From contig NZ_FKLA01000009.1 in NCBI RefSeq assembly GCF_900078395.1, positions 2,060,614-2,124,613 on the forward strand: DNA of 64,000 bases, written 5' to 3'. Shown here piece by piece: positions 19,873 to 27,903 of the stretch; the first letter of the stretch is position 1, and every line of letters begins with the position of its first letter. Position numbers and translations under genes: made by a program. Below the pieces are notes generated by a model. That model saw only the letters and a list, made by a program, of their open reading frames with translations, was not told where the DNA came from and searched no databases. The DNA comes from Anaerotruncus rubiinfantis. GTDB taxonomy: Bacteria > Bacillota > Clostridia > Oscillospirales > Ruminococcaceae.

Positions 19873-21900
19873 TCATCCAATTGCGGCGAGCGTGTCGGCC
19901 TTCCAGCCTTCGCTTTCCGTCCTGCGCACGCCGAGAAAGCGCGTGACGCGCCCCTCGTTTTCAAAGATCTGCGCGAACGCCGCCTCGCTGCTGGCGACGG
20001 GTGAAAGGGTCAGCTCGTAGACCGCGTCGTTTTCACCTGAAGAGATCAAGCCGTCGACCACAACTTCCATCCGCATCCCATTCCATGCGGCAAAGTCCGT
20101 GGCGTTTGGATGCAGCCAGAGCGCATTCATCCCTTCCGCGTCGCCCGCGCGCATCGCGGACACAAACGCGTCGCAAGCCTGCTGCGCGGTGGCATAAACC
20201 GGTCCCGATACAGGCTTTTCAGTCTCAGGCGCGCCGCCCGCCGGGAACATCAGGTTGTCGAAGGCTGCGGCAGTCACGATCTGCCCGCTCACATCGGCAT
20301 ATTCGATCCATACGCGATCCCCTTCCTGGGTCAGGGCAAGTTCATCGCTGAGCACCGCAGGCAGCAGGAAAATACGGTCAGGCGCTTCGGAAAGGATCAG
20401 CTTATAGAGCGTCTGTCCTTCGGTAATCTCCGATGCAAACCGCAGAACCGTCCCGGTCAGCTCCTCTTCCCCGTCGGCTGGAACGACAGCCGTCCCGACG
20501 CCCGCGTTCTTAAGCCCCTGCCGGTAGTCGCGCATCGCAAGTTCCATCGTTTCGCCGGTACCGACGATCGAATAGTTTTCGACCGAAACAAACGCGTATT
20601 GTTTGATGAGACGGCTCGCGTCCTTGAGCGGCATAAAATAGGTCGGCTGCCCGTCAATATTGAGGATCAGCGGGAAATCCGCCCGGTATCCGAGATGCTG
20701 CACCTTGCCTTCGGCGGAACCCTGCGCGGCCAGCTCGGTGGCGCCGGGCATCTGGTAGACCAGCGTATCCTTGGTGACCATATCCACCATAAAGAAACCG
20801 ATAGCGCTGTTGTCCCCGCCCACGCTGGTGAAACCGGTAAACAGATAGCATCGATCGTTGTTATATACGATCATATGCCCCTGCGAAGCACGGAATTTGT
20901 CTTTATCCGCGAAATTGAGCCAGCCGCGTACAAATTCACCCTTATTGTTGATCTGCTGCAGGATAAAGTTTTCCGGCTGCACCCGGTCGACCCATTCCGG
21001 GATGTCCGCGATGCTGTATTTGTTCATCTCGCCGGTGGTTGCATTGACGATCCACGCGCCGGTCGCTTCCGGAAGGTTGAAGAACCGTTTATTCCGGTAA
21101 GTGGTATAGACCCAATAGGGCTGTCCTTCATCATCCACTTCAAAGGAAGGGTCGGTGATGCCGTCAAACCATGCGCCGCCAAATCGGGTATGCCGTTTGA
21201 GGTCATGCAGCAGGTAGTTGTTCGGCTGATATTTGAGCTTATGGGTTTCGATATACTGCACATCGTTGACATCGGTCGCGGATACGAGGATATAACCCGG
21301 CGTACCGGAAAGATTGGTCAGCCACTTGAAAACACCCGAATGATAGAGCGGCACCGCCCAGACAAGCTTGCCGTTGATCTTCTGGATGGTCGCGTCATTC
21401 GCGCCGATGACCACCTGGCTGCCAAGTCCCGCTCGTTCGCCCAGTTTTTTGTCCGCGAGGATATTTGCAAGTTCCTGATCGACGATCGGCACTTGCGACA
21501 TATCCACCGCCTGCATTTCGCTGGAAAATTCGACTGGCCGCTCGGTGCCGAGCTGGTCGCGATAGGCTTTCCAGTTGAAGATGAAAGAGGATGCGATGAG
21601 CATCACCACAAAGAATACCCATGGCAAGGCCAGCAGAACCTTGGTCCATTTGGGGAATTTGCGGTTCGGCACATAATTGAACGGCCGCGCCTCTTCCCCG
21701 TTGCCGGAAAACTGGATGGTGATCTCTCCAAAGCGGAACAGCGCCCAAACCCCGATAAAGATCGTGATGACGACCGCCCAGAAAAACGCGCCCTCCGAAT
21801 AAAAGAACGGGTTCAGGTTCGGCGCCTCCACAAAGATATACACGCCAATCAGCAGGATGATCCCCAGGAAGGTAAACAGCTTGTACTTTTTGAGATTCAC
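19873..21900 (-). CDS. Large membrane-anchored protein of unknown function
   Basis: 675 residues, not recognised with certainty. Three membrane segments are near residues 10-25, 37-56 and 87-107, with a short basic loop (VPNRKFPKWTK) before the third. Everything after residue about 110 looks like a soluble domain outside the membrane or on the other face, rich in aromatic residues and Asp (for example FGGAWFDGITDPSFEVDDEGQPY). The final part (after residue about 560) reads as a separate small domain following a Pro/Glu-containing linker (GGAPETEKPVSG). GTG start at 21900 with AGGAG nine bases upstream. Upstream lies one cluster of hairpin repeats. Confidence 0.6.
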   Translation of the reverse strand: MNLKKYKLFTFLGIILLIGVYIFVEAPNLNPFFYSEGAFFWAVVITIFIGVWALFRFGEITIQFSGNGEEARPFNYVPNRKFPKWTKVLLALPWVFFVVMLIASSFIFNWKAYRDQLGTERPVEFSSEMQAVDMSQVPIVDQELANILADKKLGERAGLGSQVVIGANDATIQKINGKLVWAVPLYHSGVFKWLTNLSGTPGYILVSATDVNDVQYIETHKLKYQPNNYLLHDLKRHTRFGGAWFDGITDPSFEVDDEGQPYWVYTTYRNKRFFNLPEATGAWIVNATTGEMNKYSIADIPEWVDRVQPENFILQQINNKGEFVRGWLNFADKDKFRASQGHMIVYNNDRCYLFTGFTSVGGDNSAIGFFMVDMVTKDTLVYQMPGATELAAQGSAEGKVQHLGYRADFPLILNIDGQPTYFMPLKDASRLIKQYAFVSVENYSIVGTGETMELAMRDYRQGLKNAGVGTAVVPADGEEELTGTVLRFASEITEGQTLYKLILSEAPDRIFLLPAVLSDELALTQEGDRVWIEYADVSGQIVTAAAFDNLMFPAGGAPETEKPVSGPVYATAQQACDAFVSAMRAGDAEGMNALWLHPNATDFAAWNGMRMEVVVDGLISSGENDAVYELTLSPVASSEAAFAQIFENEGRVTRFLGVRRTESEGWKADTLAAIG

Positions 21901-21947
21901 TTTGCCACACTCCTAAACCGATCTTAAAATGATAAAAAACGCACTGT

Positions 21948-22148
21948 GGTATCATTGCGCATCGAGCCGGCAGCGCCGGCGCATCTGCCTGGCCATAAAT
22001 CGACATAATAACTGCCCTGCGGTTATTATGCCACAAGCGCGAAACGCGCGGTGGGATAATTGGCCATCGGGCAGGGAGCCGGCAGCGCCGGCGCATCTGC
22101 CTGGCCATAAATCGATATAATAACCGCCCTGCGGTTATTATATCACAG
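21948..22148. repeat. Hairpin repeat cluster 1 (two units)
   Basis: Two units of about 72 bp, at 21964-22035 and 22075-22147, share about 90% of their bases. Each has a GC-rich part containing GAGCCGGCAGCGCCGGCGC and CTGCCTGGCCATAAATCGA, followed by an AT/GC hairpin. Hairpin 22005-22029 is ATAATAACTGC-CCT-GCGGTTATTAT; hairpin 22114-22144 has a 14-bp perfect stem. The 40 bp between the units are part of the same longer unit (GCGCGAAACGCGCGGTGGGATAATTGGCCAT in two pieces). The cluster is inverted relative to cluster 2 on the other side of tspO. Confidence 0.8.
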
Positions 22149-22226
22149 ATTTCTCACATGGAGAAAGTTTTGACAGAAATTAATAAAAGCTTTACACCTG
22201 TTCACAGTTCCGTCATAGAAAACATG

Positions 22227-22703
22227 TCAGTTGAGTGCGACAACCGCACGGTTCAGCGCCGCCGCATAGGCCAGCCATAAGAGATAGGGCGCCATCAGCC
22301 ATGCGGCGCTTTTCCGGATCATGCCGAAACAGGCTGTTGTAATGACCGTCAACACCAATATGGCGCAAAGCTCCCAAAACGCAATCTGAAAAAGCCCAAA
22401 TCGGAAAAACAGCGGACTCCACAGGAAATTGAGCGCCAGCTGCACATCATAAAAGGTGAGCGCCTGTATGCGGTTCGCTTCTGGGGCGTCCGATGTCCAT
22501 ATCAGGTAAGCGGCGATCCCAATGAGCAGGTAAAGCACCGGCCAGGCTACGCCGAATACCCAGGACGGCGGCGCAAAGGACGGCAGCGTCAGAGACTGGT
22601 AGACGCTTTTCATGTCTTTGGAAAGCAGGCTGCTGAGAAAGCCGCCCAACAACGGAATTGCAATCGAAACCATCAATGGTTTTAAACGGATTGTTGCATT
22701 CAT
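22227..22703 (-). CDS. tspO: TspO/MBR family protein
   Basis: 158 residues with five membrane helices, a homologue of the mitochondrial translocator protein. The family signature PSFAPPSWVFGVAWPVLYLL is at about residues 40-60, and LNFLWSPLFF and WLMAPYLLWLAYAAALN are also typical. Bacterial TspO binds porphyrins; its role in anaerobes is unclear. ATG at 22703 follows AAAGGGTGG; GTG at 22712 is the alternative. The gene sits alone between two inverted repeat clusters. Confidence 0.92.
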   Translation of the reverse strand: MNATIRLKPLMVSIAIPLLGGFLSSLLSKDMKSVYQSLTLPSFAPPSWVFGVAWPVLYLLIGIAAYLIWTSDAPEANRIQALTFYDVQLALNFLWSPLFFRFGLFQIAFWELCAILVLTVITTACFGMIRKSAAWLMAPYLLWLAYAAALNRAVVALN

Positions 22704-22777
22704 ATTGGCCACCCTTTCATTCTGAACGGATCTTGTTTAGCTTATGAAAAAAAGCCCTGCGCTATGCGTGAATTTAT

Positions 22778-23008
22778 TGACGCAGGCAGATCCTTCGCGG
22801 TATAATAGCCGCAGAGCGGCTATTATACCTTTTTATGCGCAGGACGATCCGCGCCCTTGGCGTTTCCGTCCCGATGCGCAATTATCCCACCGCGCGCTTC
22901 GCGCTTGTGATATAATAGCCCCAGTACGGCTATTATACCCTCTTTATGGACAGGCAGATTCGTCGGCGCGGCCGGTTCCCTGCCCGATGGCCAATTCCAT
23001 CACCATGT
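22778..23008. repeat. Hairpin repeat cluster 2 (two units, inverted relative to cluster 1)
   Basis: Units with hairpins at 22799-22829 (14-bp perfect stem GGTATAATAGCCGC, loop AGA) and 22911-22937 (TATAATAGCC/GGCTATTATA). Each is followed by TTTATG, CAGG(CA)GAT and CCGG-rich sequence. Between them lies GATGCGCAATTATCCCACCGCGCGCTTCGCGCTTGTG in pieces identical to the reverse complement of cluster 1. No gene is convincing here. Confidence 0.8.
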
Positions 23009-23096
23009 GCTTGTAACAGAATCGCCGTATATGTTAAAAAGACAATCAGAAGCCGGCGTGGACGCGCTGGTTCGGAAGGAGCATCCATCCCCAGCT

Positions 23097-23669
23097 ATGA
23101 AAGACCTTTCACAATTACCCAAGCTGTTCGTGTCGTTTTTCAAGATCGGCGCGTTTACCTTCGGCGGCGGCTACGCCATGATCCCACTCATCCAGAGAGA
23201 AACTGTGGAAAACCATCACTGGATCACCGACGACGATATCCTTGATATGCTCGCCATCGCGGAATCCACCCCCGGCGTTGTCGCAGTCAACTCCGCCACT
23301 TTCGTCGGCTACCGGGTCGCGGGTTTCTGGGGTGCTCTGATCGCCACCTTCGGCGTGGCGCTCCCATCGTTTATTGTCATCTCGATCCTTTCCCTCTTCA
23401 TCATGGAGTATAAAAAAATCCAATGGCTCAACTGGGTGTTCGATGGCATCCGGGCCGGCGTGGTGGTGCTCATCTTCAACGCTGCCATCAAACTTGGTAA
23501 ACAGTGCCCGAAAAATGTCTTTGTGGGCGTGGTTATAATGCTTGCCTTTATCGGTGCGGCGGTGTTTAATCTGCCGGTCATCGGTATGCTCATTCTGGCC
23601 GCGATCGCGGGCATCGTCCGTGAGGTCCTCCTCTCTAAAAAAGGCGCCGCAAAGGAGGGTGAACAATGA
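23097..23669 (+). CDS. Chromate transporter-like protein, first half (ChrA family)
   Basis: 190 residues with the ChrA motif FFKIGAFTFGGGYAMIPLIQRE at the N-terminus in pieces, then AIAESTPGVVAVNSATFVGYR and a hydrophobic C-terminal half. It represents one of the two domains of classical ChrA. The ATG at 23097 fits homologues; GGAAGGAG lies 15 bases upstream, rather far, so the exact start is uncertain. The stop overlaps the start of the second half by 4 bases. Chromate or another anion as substrate is a family-level inference. Confidence 0.88.
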   Translation: MKDLSQLPKLFVSFFKIGAFTFGGGYAMIPLIQRETVENHHWITDDDILDMLAIAESTPGVVAVNSATFVGYRVAGFWGALIATFGVALPSFIVISILSLFIMEYKKIQWLNWVFDGIRAGVVVLIFNAAIKLGKQCPKNVFVGVVIMLAFIGAAVFNLPVIGMLILAAIAGIVREVLLSKKGAAKEGEQ

Positions 23670-24253
23670 GCATTTTCCCCGCCCTCTTTCTGACCTTTTT
23701 TAAAATTGGCCTCTTTACCATCGGTGGCGGCTATGCCATGATCCCGATGATCCAGCAGGACATCCTCTCCCACGGCTGGCTCGCACAGGATCAGCTGATC
23801 GATTTTATCGCCATCAGCGAATCCACGCCCGGTCCCTTCGCGGTCAATATCGCAACTTTTGTCGGCATGGAAAAAGGCGGGCTGCTGGGCGCGGCCTGCG
23901 CAACACTTGGCGTGATTCTGCCGTCTTTCCTCATCCTCCTGCTCATTGCCAAATGGTTCACAAGCTTCCAGGACAACTCCTGTGTCAAAGCCGCTCTCTA
24001 CGGCCTGCGCCCCGCAGTGGTCGGGCTCATCGGCGCGGCCGCGTTTTCGATCTTCCTTGCGAACGTCATGGGGGTCTCCTCGCTTACCGCCGTCTTTGGA
24101 CATATGCCCGCGGTGAGCTGGCGGGCGATCCTCATCGTCGTCTTGGTGTTCCTTTTCAGCCGCTGGAAAAAGAAGCTCCACCCCATCTGGCTCATCCTGT
24201 TTTCCGGCGCGCTCGGTTTTCTGTTCCATACGCTGCTGCCCATGATTCCTTAG
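23666..24253 (+). CDS. Chromate transporter-like protein, second half (ChrA family)
   Basis: 195 residues, homologous to the preceding protein: FFKIGLFTIGGGYAMIPMIQ, then AISESTPGPFAVNIATFVGME. Two short ChrA chains encoded in tandem normally form an antiparallel heterodimer. It is coupled to the first gene by ATGA overlap and followed 13 bp later by nth. Confidence 0.9.
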   Translation: MSIFPALFLTFFKIGLFTIGGGYAMIPMIQQDILSHGWLAQDQLIDFIAISESTPGPFAVNIATFVGMEKGGLLGAACATLGVILPSFLILLLIAKWFTSFQDNSCVKAALYGLRPAVVGLIGAAAFSIFLANVMGVSSLTAVFGHMPAVSWRAILIVVLVFLFSRWKKKLHPIWLILFSGALGFLFHTLLPMIP

Positions 24254-24266
24254 GAGGTTTCGTATT

Positions 24267-24911
24267 ATGAAGAAAAAAGACATCGCGCTAAAAGCAATCG
24301 AACTGTTGAAGCAGGAATATCCCGACGCGATCTGTTCGCTTGAATACCGCAAGCCACATGAGCTGCTCATCGCAACCCGGCTGGCGGCCCAATGCACCGA
24401 CGCACGGGTCAACATCGTCTGCAAAGACCTGTTCGCCAAATATCAGACCATTGAGGATTTTGCAGACGCACAGCTTTCCGATATTGAAAATATGATCCGT
24501 TCCTGCGGGTTTTACAAGATCAAGGCCAAAGATATCATCAATATGTGCATCATGCTCCGCGACGTTTACGGCGGTGTGATGCCGGATACGGTCGAGGAGC
24601 TCGTAAAGCTCCCCGGTATCGGCCGCAAGACCGCCAACCTCATGGTTGGCGACATCTTCGGGAAGCCCGCCATTGTGGTAGATACCCATTGTATCCGGCT
24701 GACCAACCTGCTCGGCCTCACCGAAGGCAAAGATCCGGTGAAAATTGAGGATCAGCTGCGCAAAATCCTCCCGCCGGAGGAATCGAACGACTTTTGCCAC
24801 CGGCTGGTGTTGCATGGCCGCGCGGTCTGCGTGGCGCGGCGGCCGCAGTGCGACAAATGCGTCCTGAACGTCTGTTGCAAGCACTACAAGGATACCTATA
24901 AGCTCAAATAA
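24267..24911 (+). CDS. nth: Endonuclease III
   Basis: 214 residues; base-excision repair glycosylase/lyase for oxidised pyrimidines. The helix-hairpin-helix LPGIGRKTANLMV carries the catalytic lysine K121, and D139 is in VVDTHCIRL. The [4Fe-4S] loop has C188, C195, C198 and C204 in the C-x6-C-x2-C-x5-C spacing. AGGAGG precedes the ATG. Ends in a strong palindromic terminator shared with hslO. Confidence 0.97.
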   Translation: MKKKDIALKAIELLKQEYPDAICSLEYRKPHELLIATRLAAQCTDARVNIVCKDLFAKYQTIEDFADAQLSDIENMIRSCGFYKIKAKDIINMCIMLRDVYGGVMPDTVEELVKLPGIGRKTANLMVGDIFGKPAIVVDTHCIRLTNLLGLTEGKDPVKIEDQLRKILPPEESNDFCHRLVLHGRAVCVARRPQCDKCVLNVCCKHYKDTYKLK

Positions 24912-24941
24912 GAAAGAGGCCCGCGCGCGGGCCTCTTTCTT
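24910..24941. terminator. Bidirectional terminator between nth and hslO
   Basis: A perfect 32-bp palindrome centred at 24925-24926 (AAGAAAGAGGCCCGCG and its complement), with A/T tails on both sides. Confidence 0.9.
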
Positions 24942-24950
24942 ATTTTCTGA

Positions 24951-25823
24951 TCAGCGCTTTAACAGCATCTGCAAATCCTCACGTGTGAAAGAATACTTCT
25001 TGTCACAGAAATGGCATTCCACCTCGGTTACATCCTGTTCGTCCGCGAGCTTTTCCAGCTCCTCGCGGCCGATGCTCAGAAGCGCCCGTTCCACCCGCTG
25101 CTTCGAGCAGTTACAGCGGTAAACCGGCTCGGCCTCGTCGAGCACCTGTGGTTCAAACCCCGCGAACACCGTTTGGATAACGTCCCAAGGCGTCATCCCG
25201 GAATCGATCATCGCAGTGATCGGCTGGACATTTTGCAGGTTCTCTTCAACGCGGCCAATCACCGCGTCGTCCGCGCCGGGCAGCAGCTGGATCAGGTATC
25301 CGCCCGCCGCCCGCACCGAAAGATCCGGGTTCACCAGAACGCCAAGCGCGCAGACGGTCGGCGTCTGTTCGCTTACGGCAAAGTAGCTGGTGATATCCTC
25401 CGCGATCTCGCCCGAAACCAGCGGAACCGAGCCGATCGACGGTTCCGGCAGGCCCACGTCCTTGATGACCGAAAGGGTTCCGTCAGTGCCGACCGCGCCC
25501 GCCACGTCAAGCTTTCCGTAACGGTTGAGCGGGATCTCGACAATCGGATTGGCGACATAGCCGCGCGGGTTCCCCAGACTGTCCGAAACAGCGATGAGCG
25601 ACCCGGCGGGGCCGCTGCCCGCCACCCGGATGGTGACGCTGTCGGTTTCGTTTTTCAGCATCTGCCCCATGATCGAAGCAGCTGTGACCAGCCGTCCGAG
25701 CGCCGCCGTAACGGTCGCGCTCGGACGATGGATTCGTTCGAGTTCCGCCACGATATCGGTGGAATCGATCGCGGTGCAGACTGCCGAGCCGTCCGCCGCG
25801 ATCGTACGTATCAGTTTTCCCAT
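24951..25823 (-). CDS. hslO: Redox-regulated chaperone Hsp33
   Basis: 290 residues. The zinc-binding redox switch is C237-x-C239 and C270-x2-C273 near the C-terminus (CNCSKQRVERAL...CHFC). The N-terminal core contains GRLVTAASIMGQMLK and the NPRGYVANP segment. It becomes an active holdase under oxidative unfolding. It follows a methyltransferase gene with a 3-bp gap, in an operon starting with a YerC-type regulator. Confidence 0.96.
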   Translation of the reverse strand: MGKLIRTIAADGSAVCTAIDSTDIVAELERIHRPSATVTAALGRLVTAASIMGQMLKNETDSVTIRVAGSGPAGSLIAVSDSLGNPRGYVANPIVEIPLNRYGKLDVAGAVGTDGTLSVIKDVGLPEPSIGSVPLVSGEIAEDITSYFAVSEQTPTVCALGVLVNPDLSVRAAGGYLIQLLPGADDAVIGRVEENLQNVQPITAMIDSGMTPWDVIQTVFAGFEPQVLDEAEPVYRCNCSKQRVERALLSIGREELEKLADEQDVTEVECHFCDKKYSFTREDLQMLLKR

Positions 25824-25826
25824 AGC

Positions 25827-26579
25827 TTAAATTCCTTCTGTTTCTTTTTTGCGCGCCACATAGACCGCGCGCTGAGTCGTTTCTCCCACCGGGCCGGTGG
25901 TATCTCCCGCGTACACCGCAAGCAGCTCATATCCGGTGCGGGACAGCACGTCCAGAATCTGCGCATGCGTAAAAGCCCGTTCGCAGAAGCTTTCGCTCTG
26001 CCGGGTATAGGTTTTCCCCTCACGCACGAAAAAGTCAAGCGAGATCCGGGTGCGAAGCGCCTTGTCGGTGGTGTTCTGCCACACGCAGTAAAGATCGTCC
26101 AAATCATAGACAAAGGTGTTCTGGCCCAGCACCTCCCGGTGCTTATATTCGGTATTCACATCGAACAGGAAGAGCCCTCCCGGCACAGTAAAGAGGGACA
26201 CCCTGGCAAATGCCCGTTCAAGCGCTGCCGTATCCGGCAGGTGGTTGAGGCTGTCGAGCGCGCAGACCGCAACGTCGATTGTTCCAAACAGGTCAAGCGC
26301 ATCGAACTTCTGGCAAAGATAAAGGACCGGCCTGTCCCCCTGCTTGGACACAGCTTCAGACAGCATATCCGCGCTGCCGTCCACACCGATCACATCGTAA
26401 CCCAAAGCGGCAAGCTCGACCGTAAGGCTGCCTGTCCCGCACCCAAGGTCGAGCAGGATCGTCTCGCCGGTCACCTCGATATGCTGCCTGATCAAGCGGT
26501 CAAAATATTCCGCGCGCCGTTTATAATCGATCTCCCCGGTGAGGCGGTCGTAATAAGCGGCAAAAACGCTGTAGGGCAT
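25827..26579 (-). CDS. Class I SAM-dependent methyltransferase
   Basis: 250 residues. Motif I is LLDLGCGTGSLTVEL (43-57), followed by the acidic GVDGSADML (65-73) and VAVCALDSLNHL. The N-terminus MPYSVFAAYYDRLTGEIDY is a common form of small clostridial methyltransferases whose substrate is unknown. Start overlaps the stop of the YerC gene (TGATG). Confidence 0.9.
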   Translation of the reverse strand: MPYSVFAAYYDRLTGEIDYKRRAEYFDRLIRQHIEVTGETILLDLGCGTGSLTVELAALGYDVIGVDGSADMLSEAVSKQGDRPVLYLCQKFDALDLFGTIDVAVCALDSLNHLPDTAALERAFARVSLFTVPGGLFLFDVNTEYKHREVLGQNTFVYDLDDLYCVWQNTTDKALRTRISLDFFVREGKTYTRQSESFCERAFTHAQILDVLSRTGYELLAVYAGDTTGPVGETTQRAVYVARKKETEGI

Positions 26580-26866
26580 CAGTCACGCACCCGTTCAAAT
26601 ACAACCTTGTAACCGTCACTGCCGTAGTTGAGCGAACGGTTTACACGGCTGATGGTCGCGGTGGACGCACCGGTTTTCGCCACAATGTCGCTGTAAACGC
26701 GGCCTTCCGAAAGCATCCGGGCCACTTCGAGCCGCTGAGAGAGCGCTTTGAGTTCCGGAACGGTGCACAGATCCTCAAAAAAGTTATAGCATTCCTCCAT
26801 CGTTTCCAGCGAAAGGATTGCTTTAAACAGGTAATCCACGTTCATGTCTTTCAGTTTTGTGTTCAT
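26579..26866 (-). CDS. YerC/YecD family TrpR-related DNA-binding protein
   Basis: 95 residues. The C-terminal helix-turn-helix reads VYSDIVAKTGASTATISRVNRSL, as in the TrpR superfamily; the N-terminus (LFKAILSLETMEECYNFFEDLCT) is characteristic of YerC/YecD. The regulon is not known. It begins the operon with the methyltransferase and hslO. Confidence 0.92.
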   Translation of the reverse strand: MNTKLKDMNVDYLFKAILSLETMEECYNFFEDLCTVPELKALSQRLEVARMLSEGRVYSDIVAKTGASTATISRVNRSLNYGSDGYKVVFERVRD

Positions 26867-26905
26867 GAAAAACCGCCTCCAAAAATGAAATGTTCATTGT
26901 ATTTG

Positions 26906-26934
26906 ATTTTATCATTTTAGAGCGCGAAAGTAAA
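26906..26934 (-). promoter_or_regulatory. Promoter of the yerC-methyltransferase-hslO operon
   Basis: TTTACT (26934-26929), 17-bp spacer, TAAAAT (26911-26906), 40 bp before the gene. Confidence 0.6.
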
Positions 26935-26939
26935 GGCTT

Positions 26940-27046
26940 TTGTGTGCGAAAGCGCAACATTTTTTATTGCTTAGCAATCAAAAATTGGCCATGCGGCTCT
27001 GCCGCGGCCATTTTAAATTTTTATGCGTCAGCCAAAGGCCGATATG
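26940..27046. repeat. Hairpin-rich noncoding segment
   Basis: Contains ATTGCTTAGCAAT (short palindrome near 26967) and a GC hairpin TGGCCATGCGGC-TCT-GCCGCGGCCA (26987-27011), flanked by A/T-rich sequence, then TTTTTATGCGTCAGCC. The TTTTTATGCG step also occurs in repeat cluster 2, but wider similarity is not evident. No gene is seen. Confidence 0.4.
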
Positions 27047-27070
27047 TAAAAAAGCAGCCGCAAAACGGCT
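27047..27070 (-). terminator. Terminator of the ATPase gene
   Basis: AGCCG (27070-27066) and CGGCT (27060-27056) with loop TTTTG, then GCTTTTTT on the minus strand. Confidence 0.6.
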
Positions 27071-27073
27071 ATT

Positions 27074-27838
27074 TTATTGCTTCGCGGGATCATCCTCCAA
27101 AAGGTAGCGGAGCATCCGCTCGGGATTGTTAAGGAAGGCTTTTGTGAGCTGATAATGTTCTGTTTGTTCGTACGGCATAGTGGTGATGCCTTCCGCGCTG
27201 AGTTCCAGGATCTGCGCCTTTGGGCAGGCAAGCAGGATCGGTGAATGGGTCGCGATGAGAAGCTGCGAACCGTCCTCCGCGAGCGAAACGATCCGCGCGA
27301 GCAGGGCCATCTGCCGTGACGGCGAAAGAGCGGCTTCCGGTTCATCGAGAATATAGAGCCCGTTCCCGCCGAAGCGGTTCATCACCAGAGACAGGAAGCT
27401 CTCCCCGTGGCTCTGTCCGTGCAGCGATCTGCCGCCGTAGCTGTCGATAAGTTTTGGGGAAAGGCCCGGCGCGCGGTCAAGTTCATCGATGTAGCTCGCG
27501 ACATTGTAGAAACTCTCGGCCCGCAGAAAGAACCCGTCCCTCGGACGCACCGGCCCGCGCCAGATACGCAAATTTTTGCAGAGCGCCGAATGCGAATCCG
27601 CTGTGGAAAACGCAAAATTGCGGCTGCCACCCTCGGGGTTAAAACCCCAGACGACCGCCAGCGCTTCGAGCAAAGTCGATTTTCCCGTTCCATTCTCCCC
27701 GACAAAAAAAGTCACCCGCTGTGTAAAATCAATCCCACCCTGCCGGAGAAGGTTTTTCACCAGCGGGAGCTTTTCGAGATAGCCGCTCTCTGAAAGCGGC
27801 CCGTCCAGAAAAATCCTGCGGATATAAAGGTCGTTCAT
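27074..27838 (-). CDS. AAA/ABC-type ATPase of unknown role
   Basis: 254 residues. Walker A GENGTGKST at 47-55, an ABC-like signature GQSHGESF (about 141-148), Walker B LYILDEPEAAL (about 161-171) and switch histidine in IATHSP (H198). There is no membrane domain and no transporter partner. Such small SMC/RecF-like ATPases (COG3910 type, as I recall) are found singly in many genomes; they are sometimes annotated as OLD- or Abi-like. ATG at 27838 follows GGGAGGGG. It sits after lysA without an obvious partner. Confidence 0.85.
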   Translation of the reverse strand: MNDLYIRRIFLDGPLSESGYLEKLPLVKNLLRQGGIDFTQRVTFFVGENGTGKSTLLEALAVVWGFNPEGGSRNFAFSTADSHSALCKNLRIWRGPVRPRDGFFLRAESFYNVASYIDELDRAPGLSPKLIDSYGGRSLHGQSHGESFLSLVMNRFGGNGLYILDEPEAALSPSRQMALLARIVSLAEDGSQLLIATHSPILLACPKAQILELSAEGITTMPYEQTEHYQLTKAFLNNPERMLRYLLEDDPAKQ

Positions 27839-27903
27839 CCCGGCCCCTCCCAAAAGCGGGCCGGACGCATCCGCGTCCGGCCCGCCGAAGCGTTTCAGCC
27901 TGT

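Noticed and set aside
20110..21927. Plus-strand frame of 605 codons
   Set aside because: Antisense of the 675-residue membrane protein, whose membrane helices, start site and terminator are convincing.
21948..23008. CRISPR array
   Set aside because: Only four units, of unequal spacing and in two orientations, with long similar 'spacers'; no cas genes.
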